Below are positions 33,474 through 42,567 of a DNA stretch of 64,000 bases, one piece after another. The notes under the pieces were generated by a model. It saw only the letters and a program-made list of their open reading frames with translations, had not been told where the DNA came from and did no database searches. The stretch covers positions 186,001 to 250,000 of the forward strand of contig NZ_JAAIII010000001.1 in assembly GCF_012932425.1 (NCBI RefSeq). Reading direction: 5' to 3'. Position 1 is the stretch's first letter. Every line of letters begins with the position of its first letter. The translations under genes and the position numbers were made by a program. The stretch comes from Bifidobacterium oedipodis. Lineage in GTDB: Bacteria; Actinomycetota; Actinomycetes; Actinomycetales; Bifidobacteriaceae.

Positions 33474-35402
33474 ATGGCGGTTCGCGGTGATATCCGTAAT
33501 GTGGCGATTGTGGCTCACGTCGACCACGGCAAGACCACCCTGGTCAATGCCATGCTCCAGCAGTCCCATGTCTTCAGTGAGCGCGAGGAAGTCCCCGATC
33601 GCGTGATGGACTCCAACGATCTTGAGCGTGAGAAGGGCATCACCATTCTCGCCAAGAACACGGCCGTGGAATACACCGGCCCGCTGGCCGCCAAGTATGG
33701 CCATCCCGATGGCATCACCCTGAACATCATCGACACCCCTGGCCACGCTGATTTCGGTGGTGAGGTTGAGCGCGGCATCTCCATGGTCGACGGCGTGGTG
33801 CTGCTCGTCGACGCTTCGGAAGGTCCGCTGCCGCAGACCCGTTTCGTGCTGCGCAAGGCTTTGGAAGCCAAGCTGCCGGTGATTCTGTGCGTTAACAAGG
33901 TCGACCGCCCCGATTCCCGTATCGATGAAGTGGTGGGCGAATCCTCCGATCTGCTGCTCGGCCTGGCCGACGATGTGCAGCACGAGGGCATCGACCTGGA
34001 TCTTGACGCTCTGCTCGACCTGCCGGTGATCTACTGCGCGGCCAAGGCCGGCTATGCCTCCGTCAACCAGCCTGAGGACGGCCAGCTGCCCGACAACGAC
34101 AACCTCGAACCGTTGTTCGAAGCCATTATCAAGAACATTCCTGCCCCCGAATACGAGGAAGGCGCGCCGCTGCAGGCGCATGTGGCCAACATCGACTCCT
34201 CCGACTTCCTCGGACGTCTCGGCCTGGTGCGTATATACAACGGCACGCTGGAGAAGGGCAAGACCTACGGCCTGTCTCGTGTGGACGGCTCCATCGAGAA
34301 CTTCCGTGTTTCCGAGCTGCTGCGCACCCAGGGCCTCGACCGCTTCCCGGTTGCCTCCGCTGGCCCCGGCGACATCGTTGCCGTCGCCGGCGTGAACGAC
34401 ATCATGATCGGCGAAACCATCGTCGATCCCAACGATCCCAAGCCCCTGCCGCTGATTCACGTGGATGACCCGGCCATCTCGATGACCTTCGGCATCAACG
34501 ACTCCCCGCTGGCCGGCACCGAAGGCAAGGATCACAAGCTCACTGCCCGCATGATCAAGGATCGTCTCGATCGCGAGCTTATCGGTAACGTGTCCATCAA
34601 GGTGCTGCCCACCGACCGACCCGATGCTTGGGAGGTGCAGGGCCGTGGCGAACTCGCCCTGGCCGTGCTTGCCGAGCAGATGCGCCGCGAAGGTTACGAG
34701 CTGACCGTCGGCCGCCCCCAGGTGGTTACCAAGACCATCGACGGCGTGATCAACGAGCCGATGGAAAACACCACCATCGACGTGCCCGAAGAATACATGG
34801 GCACCGTCACCCAGCTGATGGCCGACCGCAAGGGCCGTATGGACGGCATGACCAACCATGGCTCCGGCTGGGTGCGTCTGCAGTTCACCGTGCCGTCCCG
34901 TGGCCTGATTGGCTTCCGTACCGCGCTGCTGTCCGCCACTCGCGGCACCGGCATCGCTTCTTCCATCTCCGCCGGCTATGCTCCGTGGGCGGGCCAGATC
35001 GTGACCCGTCAGAACGGCTCCATGGTCTGCGATCGTCAGGGCGTTGCCACCCCGTACGCCATGCAGCGTTTGCAGGCTCGTGGCAACTTCTTCGTCGATC
35101 CGCAGTCGCCGGTGTATGAAGGCCAGGTCGTGGGTGTGAACAACAAGCCTGACGAGCTGGATGTGAACATCACGCTGGCCAAGCATATGACCAACATGCG
35201 TTCCTCCACCGCCGACGTGCTCGAAACCCTGACCCCGCCGATCAAGATGAGCCTCGAGGAATGCCTCGACTTCGCCAATGAAGATGAGTGCGTGGAAGTG
35301 ACGCCGGAATCCGTGCGTGTGCGCAAGATCATCCTCGGCCGTGAGGATTGGTACAAGTGGCGCGCCAAGCAGCGTCGCCAGAACAACCAGACCAAGGCCT
35401 GA
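33474..35402 (+). CDS. typA: GTP-binding protein TypA/BipA
   Basis: 642 residues. A translational GTPase of the EF-G-like group that binds the 70S ribosome. G motifs: A-H-V-D-H-G-K-T-T, D-T-P-G-H-A-D-F and N-K-V-D-R-P. The C-terminal BipA domain contains H-G-S-G-W-V-R-L-Q. The N terminus M-A-V-R-G-D-I-R-N-V-A-I is standard. GAGAGG lies upstream. High codon bias. In other bacteria it aids ribosome assembly and growth under cold or stress. Confidence 0.97.
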   Translation: MAVRGDIRNVAIVAHVDHGKTTLVNAMLQQSHVFSEREEVPDRVMDSNDLEREKGITILAKNTAVEYTGPLAAKYGHPDGITLNIIDTPGHADFGGEVERGISMVDGVVLLVDASEGPLPQTRFVLRKALEAKLPVILCVNKVDRPDSRIDEVVGESSDLLLGLADDVQHEGIDLDLDALLDLPVIYCAAKAGYASVNQPEDGQLPDNDNLEPLFEAIIKNIPAPEYEEGAPLQAHVANIDSSDFLGRLGLVRIYNGTLEKGKTYGLSRVDGSIENFRVSELLRTQGLDRFPVASAGPGDIVAVAGVNDIMIGETIVDPNDPKPLPLIHVDDPAISMTFGINDSPLAGTEGKDHKLTARMIKDRLDRELIGNVSIKVLPTDRPDAWEVQGRGELALAVLAEQMRREGYELTVGRPQVVTKTIDGVINEPMENTTIDVPEEYMGTVTQLMADRKGRMDGMTNHGSGWVRLQFTVPSRGLIGFRTALLSATRGTGIASSISAGYAPWAGQIVTRQNGSMVCDRQGVATPYAMQRLQARGNFFVDPQSPVYEGQVVGVNNKPDELDVNITLAKHMTNMRSSTADVLETLTPPIKMSLEECLDFANEDECVEVTPESVRVRKIILGREDWYKWRAKQRRQNNQTKA

Positions 35403-35463
35403 GCCTGTTTCGCAGCGGCTTGGATGCTGTTGGATTGTTAATCAGACCAATCAGAAGGTGATT

Positions 35464-35946
35464 ATGCTTCCTTGGTCGCATCGCCAGAATGCGCTGGTCA
35501 GAACGCTTATCACGTTGCTGGCCGGCGCATTCGCCGCATTCGTGGGCACATTCGCACACCGTATGGGTGCGGATATGAACATTCCCTACGGGTTGGCACT
35601 GGCATTCCTGCTTATTGGACTGTCCACATGGTGCGCCCGTGCGCGCATGGGCGTCGTGGGTTTGGCCCTGCATCTGATCTCATCGTCCAGTACCGCATGG
35701 TGGCTGGCCTTGACCGCCTCCAGCGGCAATGCCGTAATCGTAGGCGGATTCCAAGGCGATATGCCGTTCTTCAGCCAGCATGCCGGCTATATCTGGTTGT
35801 ATGGCCTGATTGCGGTGCAGGTTATCGAGCTATGCCTGCCGCGTGCATGGTTCGTGGTGCCTCCGCGTAAGGTTGATGCCGTTCATGCTGACGTTGGTAC
35901 CCATGCCGACGCCGATGCTGAGGGCGACATCATCTCGTCATCGTGA
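35464..35946 (+). CDS. Hypothetical membrane protein
   Basis: 160 residues with about four hydrophobic segments (residues ~13-32, 40-58, 68-92 and 108-128), and a His/Asp/Ala-rich tail. AGAAGG is 8 bases upstream of ATG 35464. Its family resembles actinobacterial DUF6113-like small membrane proteins only in shape, and I make no firm assignment. It lies between typA and pheA on the same strand. Confidence 0.65.
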   Translation: MLPWSHRQNALVRTLITLLAGAFAAFVGTFAHRMGADMNIPYGLALAFLLIGLSTWCARARMGVVGLALHLISSSSTAWWLALTASSGNAVIVGGFQGDMPFFSQHAGYIWLYGLIAVQVIELCLPRAWFVVPPRKVDAVHADVGTHADADAEGDIISSS

Positions 35947-35978
35947 ACCAAACAACGCTGATTTCACGGTGGTGCCGC

Positions 35979-35984
35979 TACCAT
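35979..35984 (+). promoter_or_regulatory. pheA: -10 box of pheA, leaderless arrangement
   Basis: TACCAT ends 8 bases before ATG 35993 and only 2 bases before ATG 35987. If functional it marks 35993 as the start and the transcript as leaderless. Confidence 0.45.
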
Positions 35985-35992
35985 AGATGCCT

Positions 35993-36979
35993 ATGGCACG
36001 AATGACGTTGTTCTATCTGGGGCCCGAGGGTACCTTCACGCATCAGGCGGCAATGATGGCCGCCGAAGAATTCCATTTGCTTGGCGATTTCGATTTGGCC
36101 GCCATGCCGGACATTCCCTCGATTTTCGAGGCCGTGCAATCCCACAAAGGGTGGGGCGTGATCGCATGGGAGAATAACGTCGAAGGCTATGTGGTGCCGA
36201 ACCTCGACGCGCTGATCGATGCGCCGGATGTGGCGGGATTCGCCAGAGTGAGCGTTGACATTGCCTTCAATGCCTTCGTCACCCATGACACACAGACAAG
36301 CGGAACGGGGTTGGGCGGTGCGCAGGTGCTCGCGCATAGCCACGGTCTGGCCCAATGCAAGCAGTTCATCGCCGCGCACGGGTTGCGCTCCAAACCTTCT
36401 TCATCGAATGCGGCGGCTTGCCGCGACCTGCAGGATGGCCAAGTGGCGCTCGGCCCCGGCATCTGCGGCGAACTGTATCATCTGAGCACCATCGCCGAAC
36501 ATGTGCAGGATTATGACGGCGCACACACTGAATTCCTTATTATCGCCCCGCGCGATGTGGTGCACGAGCTCAACGCCCGTGCAGGCCATGGGCAGGCGGA
36601 GGAATTCGAAACCATCGTCACCTTCATTCCGCTGGTCACTGGTCCCGGCGTGCTGGCGAATTTGCTGGACGTGCTGCGCGACGCAGGATTGAATATGACC
36701 AGCTTCATCTCCCGACCGATCAAAGGCCACGACGGCACATACAGCTTCATCGCCACCGTCGACGCCGCGCCATGGGAGCAACGCTTCCGCAACGCCTTGG
36801 AAGAGATTGTCGATCATGGCGATTGGGTGAAGACCCTGGCCGTCTATCCGCGTCGCGAACGCCCCAATCCGCCGGTGAACACGTGGATGCTGCCCACCGG
36901 AGGCGTGCATATCGAATCCGAAATGGCGGACAGCAACTGGCGAGAGCATGACATTGTGCGAAGGGAGATGCTGTGGTAA
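35993..36979 (+). CDS. pheA: Prephenate dehydratase
   Basis: 328 residues. Converts prephenate to phenylpyruvate for phenylalanine synthesis. The dehydratase domain (about 1-185) has L-G-P-E-G-T-F-T and W-E-N-N-V-E-G. The catalytic T-R-F motif reads T-E-F here (A-H-T-E-F-L-I). An ACT domain at about 200-280 carries I-S-R-P-I-K-G, a variant of the phenylalanine-binding E-S-R-P. Start 35993 chosen from the -10 position; 35987 adds two residues. Overlaps tyrA by 7 bases. Confidence 0.9.
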   Translation: MARMTLFYLGPEGTFTHQAAMMAAEEFHLLGDFDLAAMPDIPSIFEAVQSHKGWGVIAWENNVEGYVVPNLDALIDAPDVAGFARVSVDIAFNAFVTHDTQTSGTGLGGAQVLAHSHGLAQCKQFIAAHGLRSKPSSSNAAACRDLQDGQVALGPGICGELYHLSTIAEHVQDYDGAHTEFLIIAPRDVVHELNARAGHGQAEEFETIVTFIPLVTGPGVLANLLDVLRDAGLNMTSFISRPIKGHDGTYSFIATVDAAPWEQRFRNALEEIVDHGDWVKTLAVYPRRERPNPPVNTWMLPTGGVHIESEMADSNWREHDIVRREMLW

Positions 36980-37986
36980 GCAATATCGGCATCATCGGCC
37001 TCGGCCTGATCGGAGGCTCCTTAGCCCGCAGACTGGTGGATCGCGGCGTCAATGTTGTGGCATGGAACCATCGTCCGCATCCTTATGCACAGGCCGAAGC
37101 AGATGGTATTCGCTGTGTGCCTAGTTTGGCGCAGCTAGTGGCAGCCGAACCAGACATCATCGTATTGTGCAATCCGCTGAAAGCCATGCCTGCAATACTG
37201 GGCGCATTGCAACCATTGCTGGATGCCCATCCTGATATCACGCTTACCGACGTGGGGTCGGTGAAGGGCATGGTGCGCCAACAAATCGAAGAAGCCGGGC
37301 TGAGTGAACAATACGTGGGCGCCCACCCGATGGCCGGCAATGAGCATTCCGGCTGGCAGGCAGCCGACCCACACCTCTATGACGGGGCTCTCTGGGCTAT
37401 TACCGTGGATGAACGCACGGATTATGTGCGTTTTGCCGCAGTGGCCCAGTTGATTTGCGGAGCCATCGGCAATCGGCTCATCGTGGTGGATGACGATAGC
37501 CATGACAAGGCCGCGGCGATGATCTCCCACATGCCCCACGCGGTATCCACCGCGCTGATCAACGAACTGGTTGCCAATCCCGATCGCAATATCGCAGCCG
37601 CCTTGGCCGCAGGATCCTGGCGTGACATGACCCGCGTCGCCTTGACCGACCCTGAGCGCACTCGCGCGATGATTGAAGAGGATGCCGTAAACGTCGAGGA
37701 GCTGCTGCGACATATGGCCGCACGGCTGACGGACATCGCCGATCATCTGCACGATGGTAACGAGCGGGCAATCGGCGAATTCTTTGCCGCAGGAGATCCG
37801 TTCCGGGCTTACAAGGCTGCCGTCAATGCAGGTGCTGAAGCGTCTCGACACACCATGCTAATTCCCGAACACGGCTGGCAGCAGGCGTTGCTTGAATCAG
37901 CCCGTCGAGGCGAAGCCATCATTGCCCTCAATGCCGCCGGCTCAGAGCGCACAGCTACCGTTGTGCAACAGCCGGCGATGCGCTAG
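36973..37986 (+). CDS. tyrA: Prephenate dehydrogenase
   Basis: 337 residues. Uses NAD(P)+ to form 4-hydroxyphenylpyruvate for tyrosine. Rossmann motif I-G-L-G-L-I-G-G-S-L at the N terminus; the catalytic His in G-A-H-P-M-A-G-N-E. It starts with GTG at 36973 inside the end of pheA; AAGGGAG is 6 bases upstream. No ACT domain is attached. The pair makes up the branch point of aromatic amino acid synthesis. Confidence 0.93.
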   Translation: MVSNIGIIGLGLIGGSLARRLVDRGVNVVAWNHRPHPYAQAEADGIRCVPSLAQLVAAEPDIIVLCNPLKAMPAILGALQPLLDAHPDITLTDVGSVKGMVRQQIEEAGLSEQYVGAHPMAGNEHSGWQAADPHLYDGALWAITVDERTDYVRFAAVAQLICGAIGNRLIVVDDDSHDKAAAMISHMPHAVSTALINELVANPDRNIAAALAAGSWRDMTRVALTDPERTRAMIEEDAVNVEELLRHMAARLTDIADHLHDGNERAIGEFFAAGDPFRAYKAAVNAGAEASRHTMLIPEHGWQQALLESARRGEAIIALNAAGSERTATVVQQPAMR

Positions 37987-38048
37987 CGGATAATTGCCTC
38001 TGTGGTTTTTCGGGGGAGAGATGTCACTTACGCCGTAGCCTAGCGTAC

Positions 38049-38306
38049 TTACGGCCGTCCAGGATTATCCGGGCGCTCGGGAACGGGCTTCAACGTGGCG
38101 ATCTGCTCTTGGTGAATGGTGACGTTCTGTTGCGGACGTGAACCATTGGCCGCCGCATCGCGCAGCAGTTCCAGCGTGTAGCCGTTCCACGAGATCACAT
38201 GGCCCACATAGTCACGGAATTTCATGCGGCCATCCGTCTGATCGACGCCTTCGGTGACGCGCACCACCACGCGTGCGCCCGCTGGGATCTGTCTTGGCAA
38301 TGTCAT
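38049..38306 (-). CDS. Small conserved hypothetical protein
   Basis: 85 residues beginning MTLPRQIPAGARVVVRV and rich in beta-type patterns (R-V-V-V-R-V, H-V-I-S-W-N-G-Y-T-L-E-L-L). GGGG lies 8 bases upstream of the start. It looks like a small barrel found in bifidobacterial genomes beside acetyltransferase genes, but no function is known to me. It is divergent from xerC over 140 bases. Confidence 0.7.
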   Translation of the reverse strand: MTLPRQIPAGARVVVRVTEGVDQTDGRMKFRDYVGHVISWNGYTLELLRDAAANGSRPQQNVTIHQEQIATLKPVPERPDNPGRP

Positions 38307-38446
38307 GATATGCCCCTTCCATGAAGCTGAAGCGAATACCCGTAACCACAGTGTTCGGTGTGCTAACAGAATACACCGTGACTGACGGTTATAGTCGTTG
38401 GCAGGGCCGTGTGCCGGCGCATAATATTCGAGGAGAAGGGCCGATT

Positions 38447-39472
38447 ATGGGATTCGAAGACACGCTGGACGCATTCCTGCGCTATCTCAAGGCCAATCGC
38501 GGCTTATCCGCCAATACGCTGAAAGCGTATCGCGCGGATGTGCAGGACTGCCTGCAGTTCTTCGATCGGCGTGGCATGCAGGATCTGTGCGAAATCAGTC
38601 TGGACGATTTGCGTAGTTGGATGGCGTATGTCTCCAGAACCCACGCCAAAAGCAGCATGGCTCGAAAAACCGTGGCGGTGCGTGGATTCTTCGCTTGGGC
38701 GCACGAGCATGAGCTGATACGCGTCAATCCCGCCGCCACATTGATGACGCCGAAAATTCCCGATACGCTGCCCGCCGTGCTCAGTGAAGCCCAGGCCGAA
38801 CAATTGCTGGATACGGCCGACGCCTGCGCATCCGCCGCAACGCAACCTGACAAAGCGCAGGATGAGACAAAAGCTGGCAACTGCGGCGAGCCAGACGATG
38901 CCGACACCGACCATCGCGCCGAGGAACCCCTAGAAATTCGAGCGCGGGATATGGCAATGCTGGAACTGTTGTATGCCACGGGCATCCGTGTTGCCGAACT
39001 GGTCGCCTTGGATGTACGGGATGTGGATTTCACCCAACGCACCATTCGCGTGACGGGCAAAGGCAACAAGCAGCGCGTGGTACCGTTCGGTGGCCCGGCC
39101 GCACAGGCACTGGAGCGTTGGCTTGATGTGCGTTGCGGATTGCTGACGAATCGCATGTCTGGTCAGGGGCACGCAAGCGATATTCAGCGCCAAGCGACTG
39201 ATGCGCTGTTTTTGGGAATCCGCGGCGCACGTCTTAATCAGCGCGTCGCCAGGGATGTGGTGCACAGAGCCGCACGGGCCGCCGGCGTCCCTGACATCAG
39301 CCCACACGCACTGCGTCATTCGGCCGCTACCCACCTGCTGGATGGGGGCGCGGACCTGCGTCAGGTGCAGGAGATGCTGGGCCATTCCTCGCTCAAAACC
39401 ACGCAGCGCTACACGCATGTGTCCATCGAACAGCTCAAAGCCCGATACGGTCAGGCGTTTCCGAGGGCTTGA
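38447..39472 (+). CDS. xerC: Tyrosine recombinase XerC
   Basis: 341 residues. Catalytic residues: R in T-G-I-R-V-A-E-L, K in G-K-G-N-K-Q-R, H-x-x-R in H-A-L-R-H-S-A, H in L-G-H-S-S and Tyr in Q-R-Y-T-H-V. The ATG at 38447 has AGGAGAAGG upstream; the longer frame is not conserved-looking. An insert of about 40 residues, acidic and low in complexity (D-A-C-A-S to E-E-P-L), lies between the N-terminal SAM-like and the catalytic domains and is not in XerD. Partner of XerD (26765-27694). Confidence 0.94.
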   Translation: MGFEDTLDAFLRYLKANRGLSANTLKAYRADVQDCLQFFDRRGMQDLCEISLDDLRSWMAYVSRTHAKSSMARKTVAVRGFFAWAHEHELIRVNPAATLMTPKIPDTLPAVLSEAQAEQLLDTADACASAATQPDKAQDETKAGNCGEPDDADTDHRAEEPLEIRARDMAMLELLYATGIRVAELVALDVRDVDFTQRTIRVTGKGNKQRVVPFGGPAAQALERWLDVRCGLLTNRMSGQGHASDIQRQATDALFLGIRGARLNQRVARDVVHRAARAAGVPDISPHALRHSAATHLLDGGADLRQVQEMLGHSSLKTTQRYTHVSIEQLKARYGQAFPRA

Positions 39473-39618
39473 CTCCAAGTGTGGAACAAGCCCGGGCAGA
39501 GCGAAAAAACACCCAATTCACAGACCAATGCCAGACAAGAAACACCGGATATTCACATTGTCGTAACAAACGGACTACCGGTTGTCGGCCAAGTGAGGGA
39601 TACTAACAATCAATCAGC

Positions 39619-39678
39619 AACGGGGTTGGTGTGTTCCCGACCGCACGATACATAACGGTCAGGATCGCCAACCCCGTT
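39619..39678 (+). promoter_or_regulatory. oppA leader inverted repeat
   Basis: AACGGGGTTGG (39619-39629) pairs with CCAACCCCGTT (39668-39678), an 11-bp perfect stem around 38 bases. It lies 53 bases before the oppA start in a 258-base gene-free gap, and may mark the 5' leader of a highly expressed gene. No T tract follows. Confidence 0.45.
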
Positions 39679-39730
39679 CGCGTGAGATGGAACGGTACTG
39701 TTCCGTATTCCAATGAATAGGAGATAATCA

Positions 39731-41377
39731 ATGAAGAAGAAAGCTCTTGCTTTCGCCGCCATGGCTTGCTCCATGGCCATGCTGCTGAGCGCTTGCGGCG
39801 GCTCCAGCGCCGACAACGCCGCTGACGGCACCACTGCCGGCTCCAATGTCATCACTGCTTACGCTTCCGAACCGCAGAACCCGCTGATCCCGGGCAACAC
39901 CAACGAAACCGGTGGCGGCAAGCCGGGCGATCTGCTGTTCTCCCGCCTCGTCTCCTTCGACAAGGACGGCAACGCTTCCAACGAGGTCGCCGAATCTATC
40001 ACCCCGAACGACGACGCCACCCAGTACGCCATCAAGATTAAGGATGGCTGGAAGTTCACCGACGGCACCCCGGTGACCGCCGAGTCCTTCACCAAGGCTT
40101 GGTCTTACGTGGCCAACGCCAAGAACGCCCAGAAGTGCTCCTCCTTCTTCTCCACCATCAAGGGTTATGAGGATCTGCAGAAGGACGGCTTGAAGGGTGA
40201 CGAGCAGCTCTCCGGTCTGACCGTTGTGGATGACCACACCTTCACCGTGGACATGAACCAGTCCGATTCCGTCTTCCCGATCAAGGTCGGCTACCTGGCC
40301 TTCGCCCCGCTGCCTGAAGCCTTCTACAAGGACACCAAGGCCTTCGGCGAGAAGCCCGTCTCCAACGGCCCGTACAAGCTGGAGAAGTGGGATCACAACA
40401 AGGAACTCGTGCTCGTCAAGAACCCTGACTACAAGGGCAACGAGGAAGTCAAGAACGACGGCGTGACCTTCAAGATCTACACCGACGACACCGCCGCCTA
40501 CCGCGATATCCAGGCCGGCAACCTTGACGTGATGGAATCCGTCCCGGCTTCCTTCACCAAGACCTACAAGACCGACAAGAAGATCCAGTACTACTCCGAG
40601 GCCGGCTCCGTCATCCAGACCTTCACCATCCCCTCCAACTTGGAACACTTCCAGAACAACACTGAGGAAGGCAACCTGCGTCGTGAGGCCATCTCCATGG
40701 CCATCGATCGTCAGCAGATCATCGACAAGGTACTCAACGGCGAAGCCACCGCTCCGACCGACTTCACCTCCCCGAAGACCCCTGGCTATTCCAAGAACCT
40801 CAAGGGCAGCGAATACCTCAAGTACAACCCGGATGAGGCCAAGAAGCTGTGGGAGCAGGCCGACGCCATCTCCAAGTTCGATGGCGAACTGACCTTCGCC
40901 TACAACGCCGATGGCGGTGCCAAGCCGATCTATGACGCCGTGGTGAACCAGCTCAAGAACAACCTCGGCATCAACGCCTCCACCAACCCGATCCCGACCT
41001 TCCAGGAGTTCCGCGACGCGATCACCAACCGCCAGATGACCGGTGCCTTCCGCACTGGCTGGCAGCCGGATTACCCGTCCGCTGAGAACTATCTGTGGCA
41101 GCTCTATTCCACCGCCGCTGCCGACGGCAAGGGCTCCAACGATGGCGACTACAAGAACCCTGAGTTCGACAACCTGTGCCTGCAGGCTGCTGCCGCCAAG
41201 AGCACTGATGAGGCCAACAAGCTTTACCAGCAGGCCGAGGAGATCCTTCTGAAGGATCTGCCGGCATTCCCGCTGTACTACTCCAACGCCAACGGCGTGG
41301 CCTCCCTGAACGTCAAGGACGGCTTCGAGATGAACTGGCAGAACCTGCCGACCTACGAATCCATGACCAAGAAGTGA
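39731..41377 (+). CDS. oppA: Oligopeptide-binding lipoprotein OppA
   Basis: 548 residues. Lipoprotein signal with lipobox L-S-A-C at about residues 19-22, then a family 5 solute-binding fold. Highly biased codons fit strong expression. AGGAG lies 9 bases upstream. It delivers peptides to the OppBC permease encoded downstream. A strong terminator separates it from oppB, so most transcripts should end after oppA, giving excess binding protein. Confidence 0.95.
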   Translation: MKKKALAFAAMACSMAMLLSACGGSSADNAADGTTAGSNVITAYASEPQNPLIPGNTNETGGGKPGDLLFSRLVSFDKDGNASNEVAESITPNDDATQYAIKIKDGWKFTDGTPVTAESFTKAWSYVANAKNAQKCSSFFSTIKGYEDLQKDGLKGDEQLSGLTVVDDHTFTVDMNQSDSVFPIKVGYLAFAPLPEAFYKDTKAFGEKPVSNGPYKLEKWDHNKELVLVKNPDYKGNEEVKNDGVTFKIYTDDTAAYRDIQAGNLDVMESVPASFTKTYKTDKKIQYYSEAGSVIQTFTIPSNLEHFQNNTEEGNLRREAISMAIDRQQIIDKVLNGEATAPTDFTSPKTPGYSKNLKGSEYLKYNPDEAKKLWEQADAISKFDGELTFAYNADGGAKPIYDAVVNQLKNNLGINASTNPIPTFQEFRDAITNRQMTGAFRTGWQPDYPSAENYLWQLYSTAAADGKGSNDGDYKNPEFDNLCLQAAAAKSTDEANKLYQQAEEILLKDLPAFPLYYSNANGVASLNVKDGFEMNWQNLPTYESMTKK

Positions 41378-41426
41378 GTTTGACCTCACCTTCGCCGATT
41401 CGTTTTCGGTAAGCCATTCATGGCAA

Positions 41427-41460
41427 ACAAGGGCGGGAATCTTCGGGTTCCCGCCCTTGT
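41427..41460 (+). terminator. Terminator between oppA and oppB
   Basis: ACAAGGGCGGGAA and TTCCCGCCCTTGT form a 13-bp perfect stem with an 8-base loop, 50 bases after oppA. The A/T-rich flank is weak (CGTATA). Likely a partial terminator that sets the OppA:OppBCDF ratio. Confidence 0.75.
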
Positions 41461-41517
41461 CGTATAGGAGCGTGGCAGCATTCAGCAGCATAAAAAGGCC
41501 ACAATCCGTGCAATTGT

Positions 41518-41537
41518 CAAGGGCTCGTCAGCCCTTG
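41518..41537 (+). repeat. Second hairpin before oppB
   Basis: CAAGGGCT, loop CGTC, AGCCCTTG: an 8-bp stem in the oppA-oppB gap. It sits 84 bases before the oppB start and may protect the 5' end of the downstream message. Confidence 0.45.
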
Positions 41538-41620
41538 CGGTAAACTAACCGAGTATTTGTCGACTGGCAAGGGTGCTTGCTGCATTCCGAACCGGTCAAA
41601 GTAAACAAGGAGACAACCAA

Positions 41621-42547
41621 ATGGGCAAGTATCTGCTGCGACGAATCCTGCAGATGATTCCCGTGGTTCTTGGTACGACATTTCTTGTGTACGCGCTTGT
41701 GTTCTTCCTGCCCGGTGATCCGGTTAAGGCCATGTTCGGAGACAAGCCCATCAATGAGGCCGTCGCAGCCCAGATCCGCGCTGAATATCATCTTGATCAG
41801 CCGTTCATCATCCAGTACTTCATCTATCTGAAGAACGCGCTTACCCTGGATTTCGGCAATACTTTTGCCGGTCAGCCGGTAATCGACGAAATCACTCGCG
41901 CCTTCCCCGTCACCATCAAGCTCGGTTTGATGGCGTTCGTGTTCGAGGCCATTTTCGGCGTGGTGTTCGGCATCATCTCCGGCTTGAAGAAGGGCAAGTG
42001 GTATGACACGGTTATCCTAATCGTCTCCCTGCTGCTTATCTCCGTGCCGACCTTCGTCACCGGCTTCGTGCTGCAGTACCTGCTCGGCATCAAATGGTCC
42101 ATTCTGCCCGTGACCGCCGGCTCTGACCCCACCTTCCTCGACCTGCTTATGCCGGCTATGGTGCTCGGTTCGGTGTCCATGGCATACATCATCCGACTGA
42201 CCCGCGCCGAAATCTCCTCCAACATCGCCGAGGATTATGTGCGCACCGCACGTGCCAAAGGCATGGGCAACGGTCAGGTCATGCTGCGCCATGTGCTGCG
42301 CAACTCGTTGATTCCCGTGGTCACCTATCTCGGTCAGGACATCGGTGCCCTGATGGGCGGTGCCATGATCACCGAGCAGATCTTCAACATCCACGGCATC
42401 GGCTTCCTCACCTACCAGTCCATTCTCAAGGGTGAGGCCAATCTTGTGGTGTCCATCGTCACACTGCTGATGCTGGTGTTCGTGGTGTGCAATCTTATCG
42501 TCGACATGTTGTACGCGGCCCTCGACCCGCGCATCCGCTACGCGTGA
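41621..42547 (+). CDS. oppB: Oligopeptide ABC permease OppB
   Basis: 308 residues, six membrane helices. N terminus M-G-K-Y-L-L-R-R-I-L-Q; the EAA loop is in Y-V-R-T-A-R-A-K-G-M-G-N-G. Half of the peptide channel in the cytoplasmic membrane. AAGGAG with an 8-base spacer supports ATG 41621. Confidence 0.95.
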   Translation: MGKYLLRRILQMIPVVLGTTFLVYALVFFLPGDPVKAMFGDKPINEAVAAQIRAEYHLDQPFIIQYFIYLKNALTLDFGNTFAGQPVIDEITRAFPVTIKLGLMAFVFEAIFGVVFGIISGLKKGKWYDTVILIVSLLLISVPTFVTGFVLQYLLGIKWSILPVTAGSDPTFLDLLMPAMVLGSVSMAYIIRLTRAEISSNIAEDYVRTARAKGMGNGQVMLRHVLRNSLIPVVTYLGQDIGALMGGAMITEQIFNIHGIGFLTYQSILKGEANLVVSIVTLLMLVFVVCNLIVDMLYAALDPRIRYA

Positions 42548-42567
42548 TCCAGGGAGGAATATCTGAT

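Noticed and set aside
33459..35186. A 575-codon minus-strand frame opposite typA
   Set aside because: Composition is that of an antisense shadow; typA carries all GTPase motifs.
39728..41491. A 587-codon open frame opposite oppA
   Set aside because: Val/Gly/Leu-rich antisense shadow of a codon-biased gene; oppA has a lipobox and a clear start.
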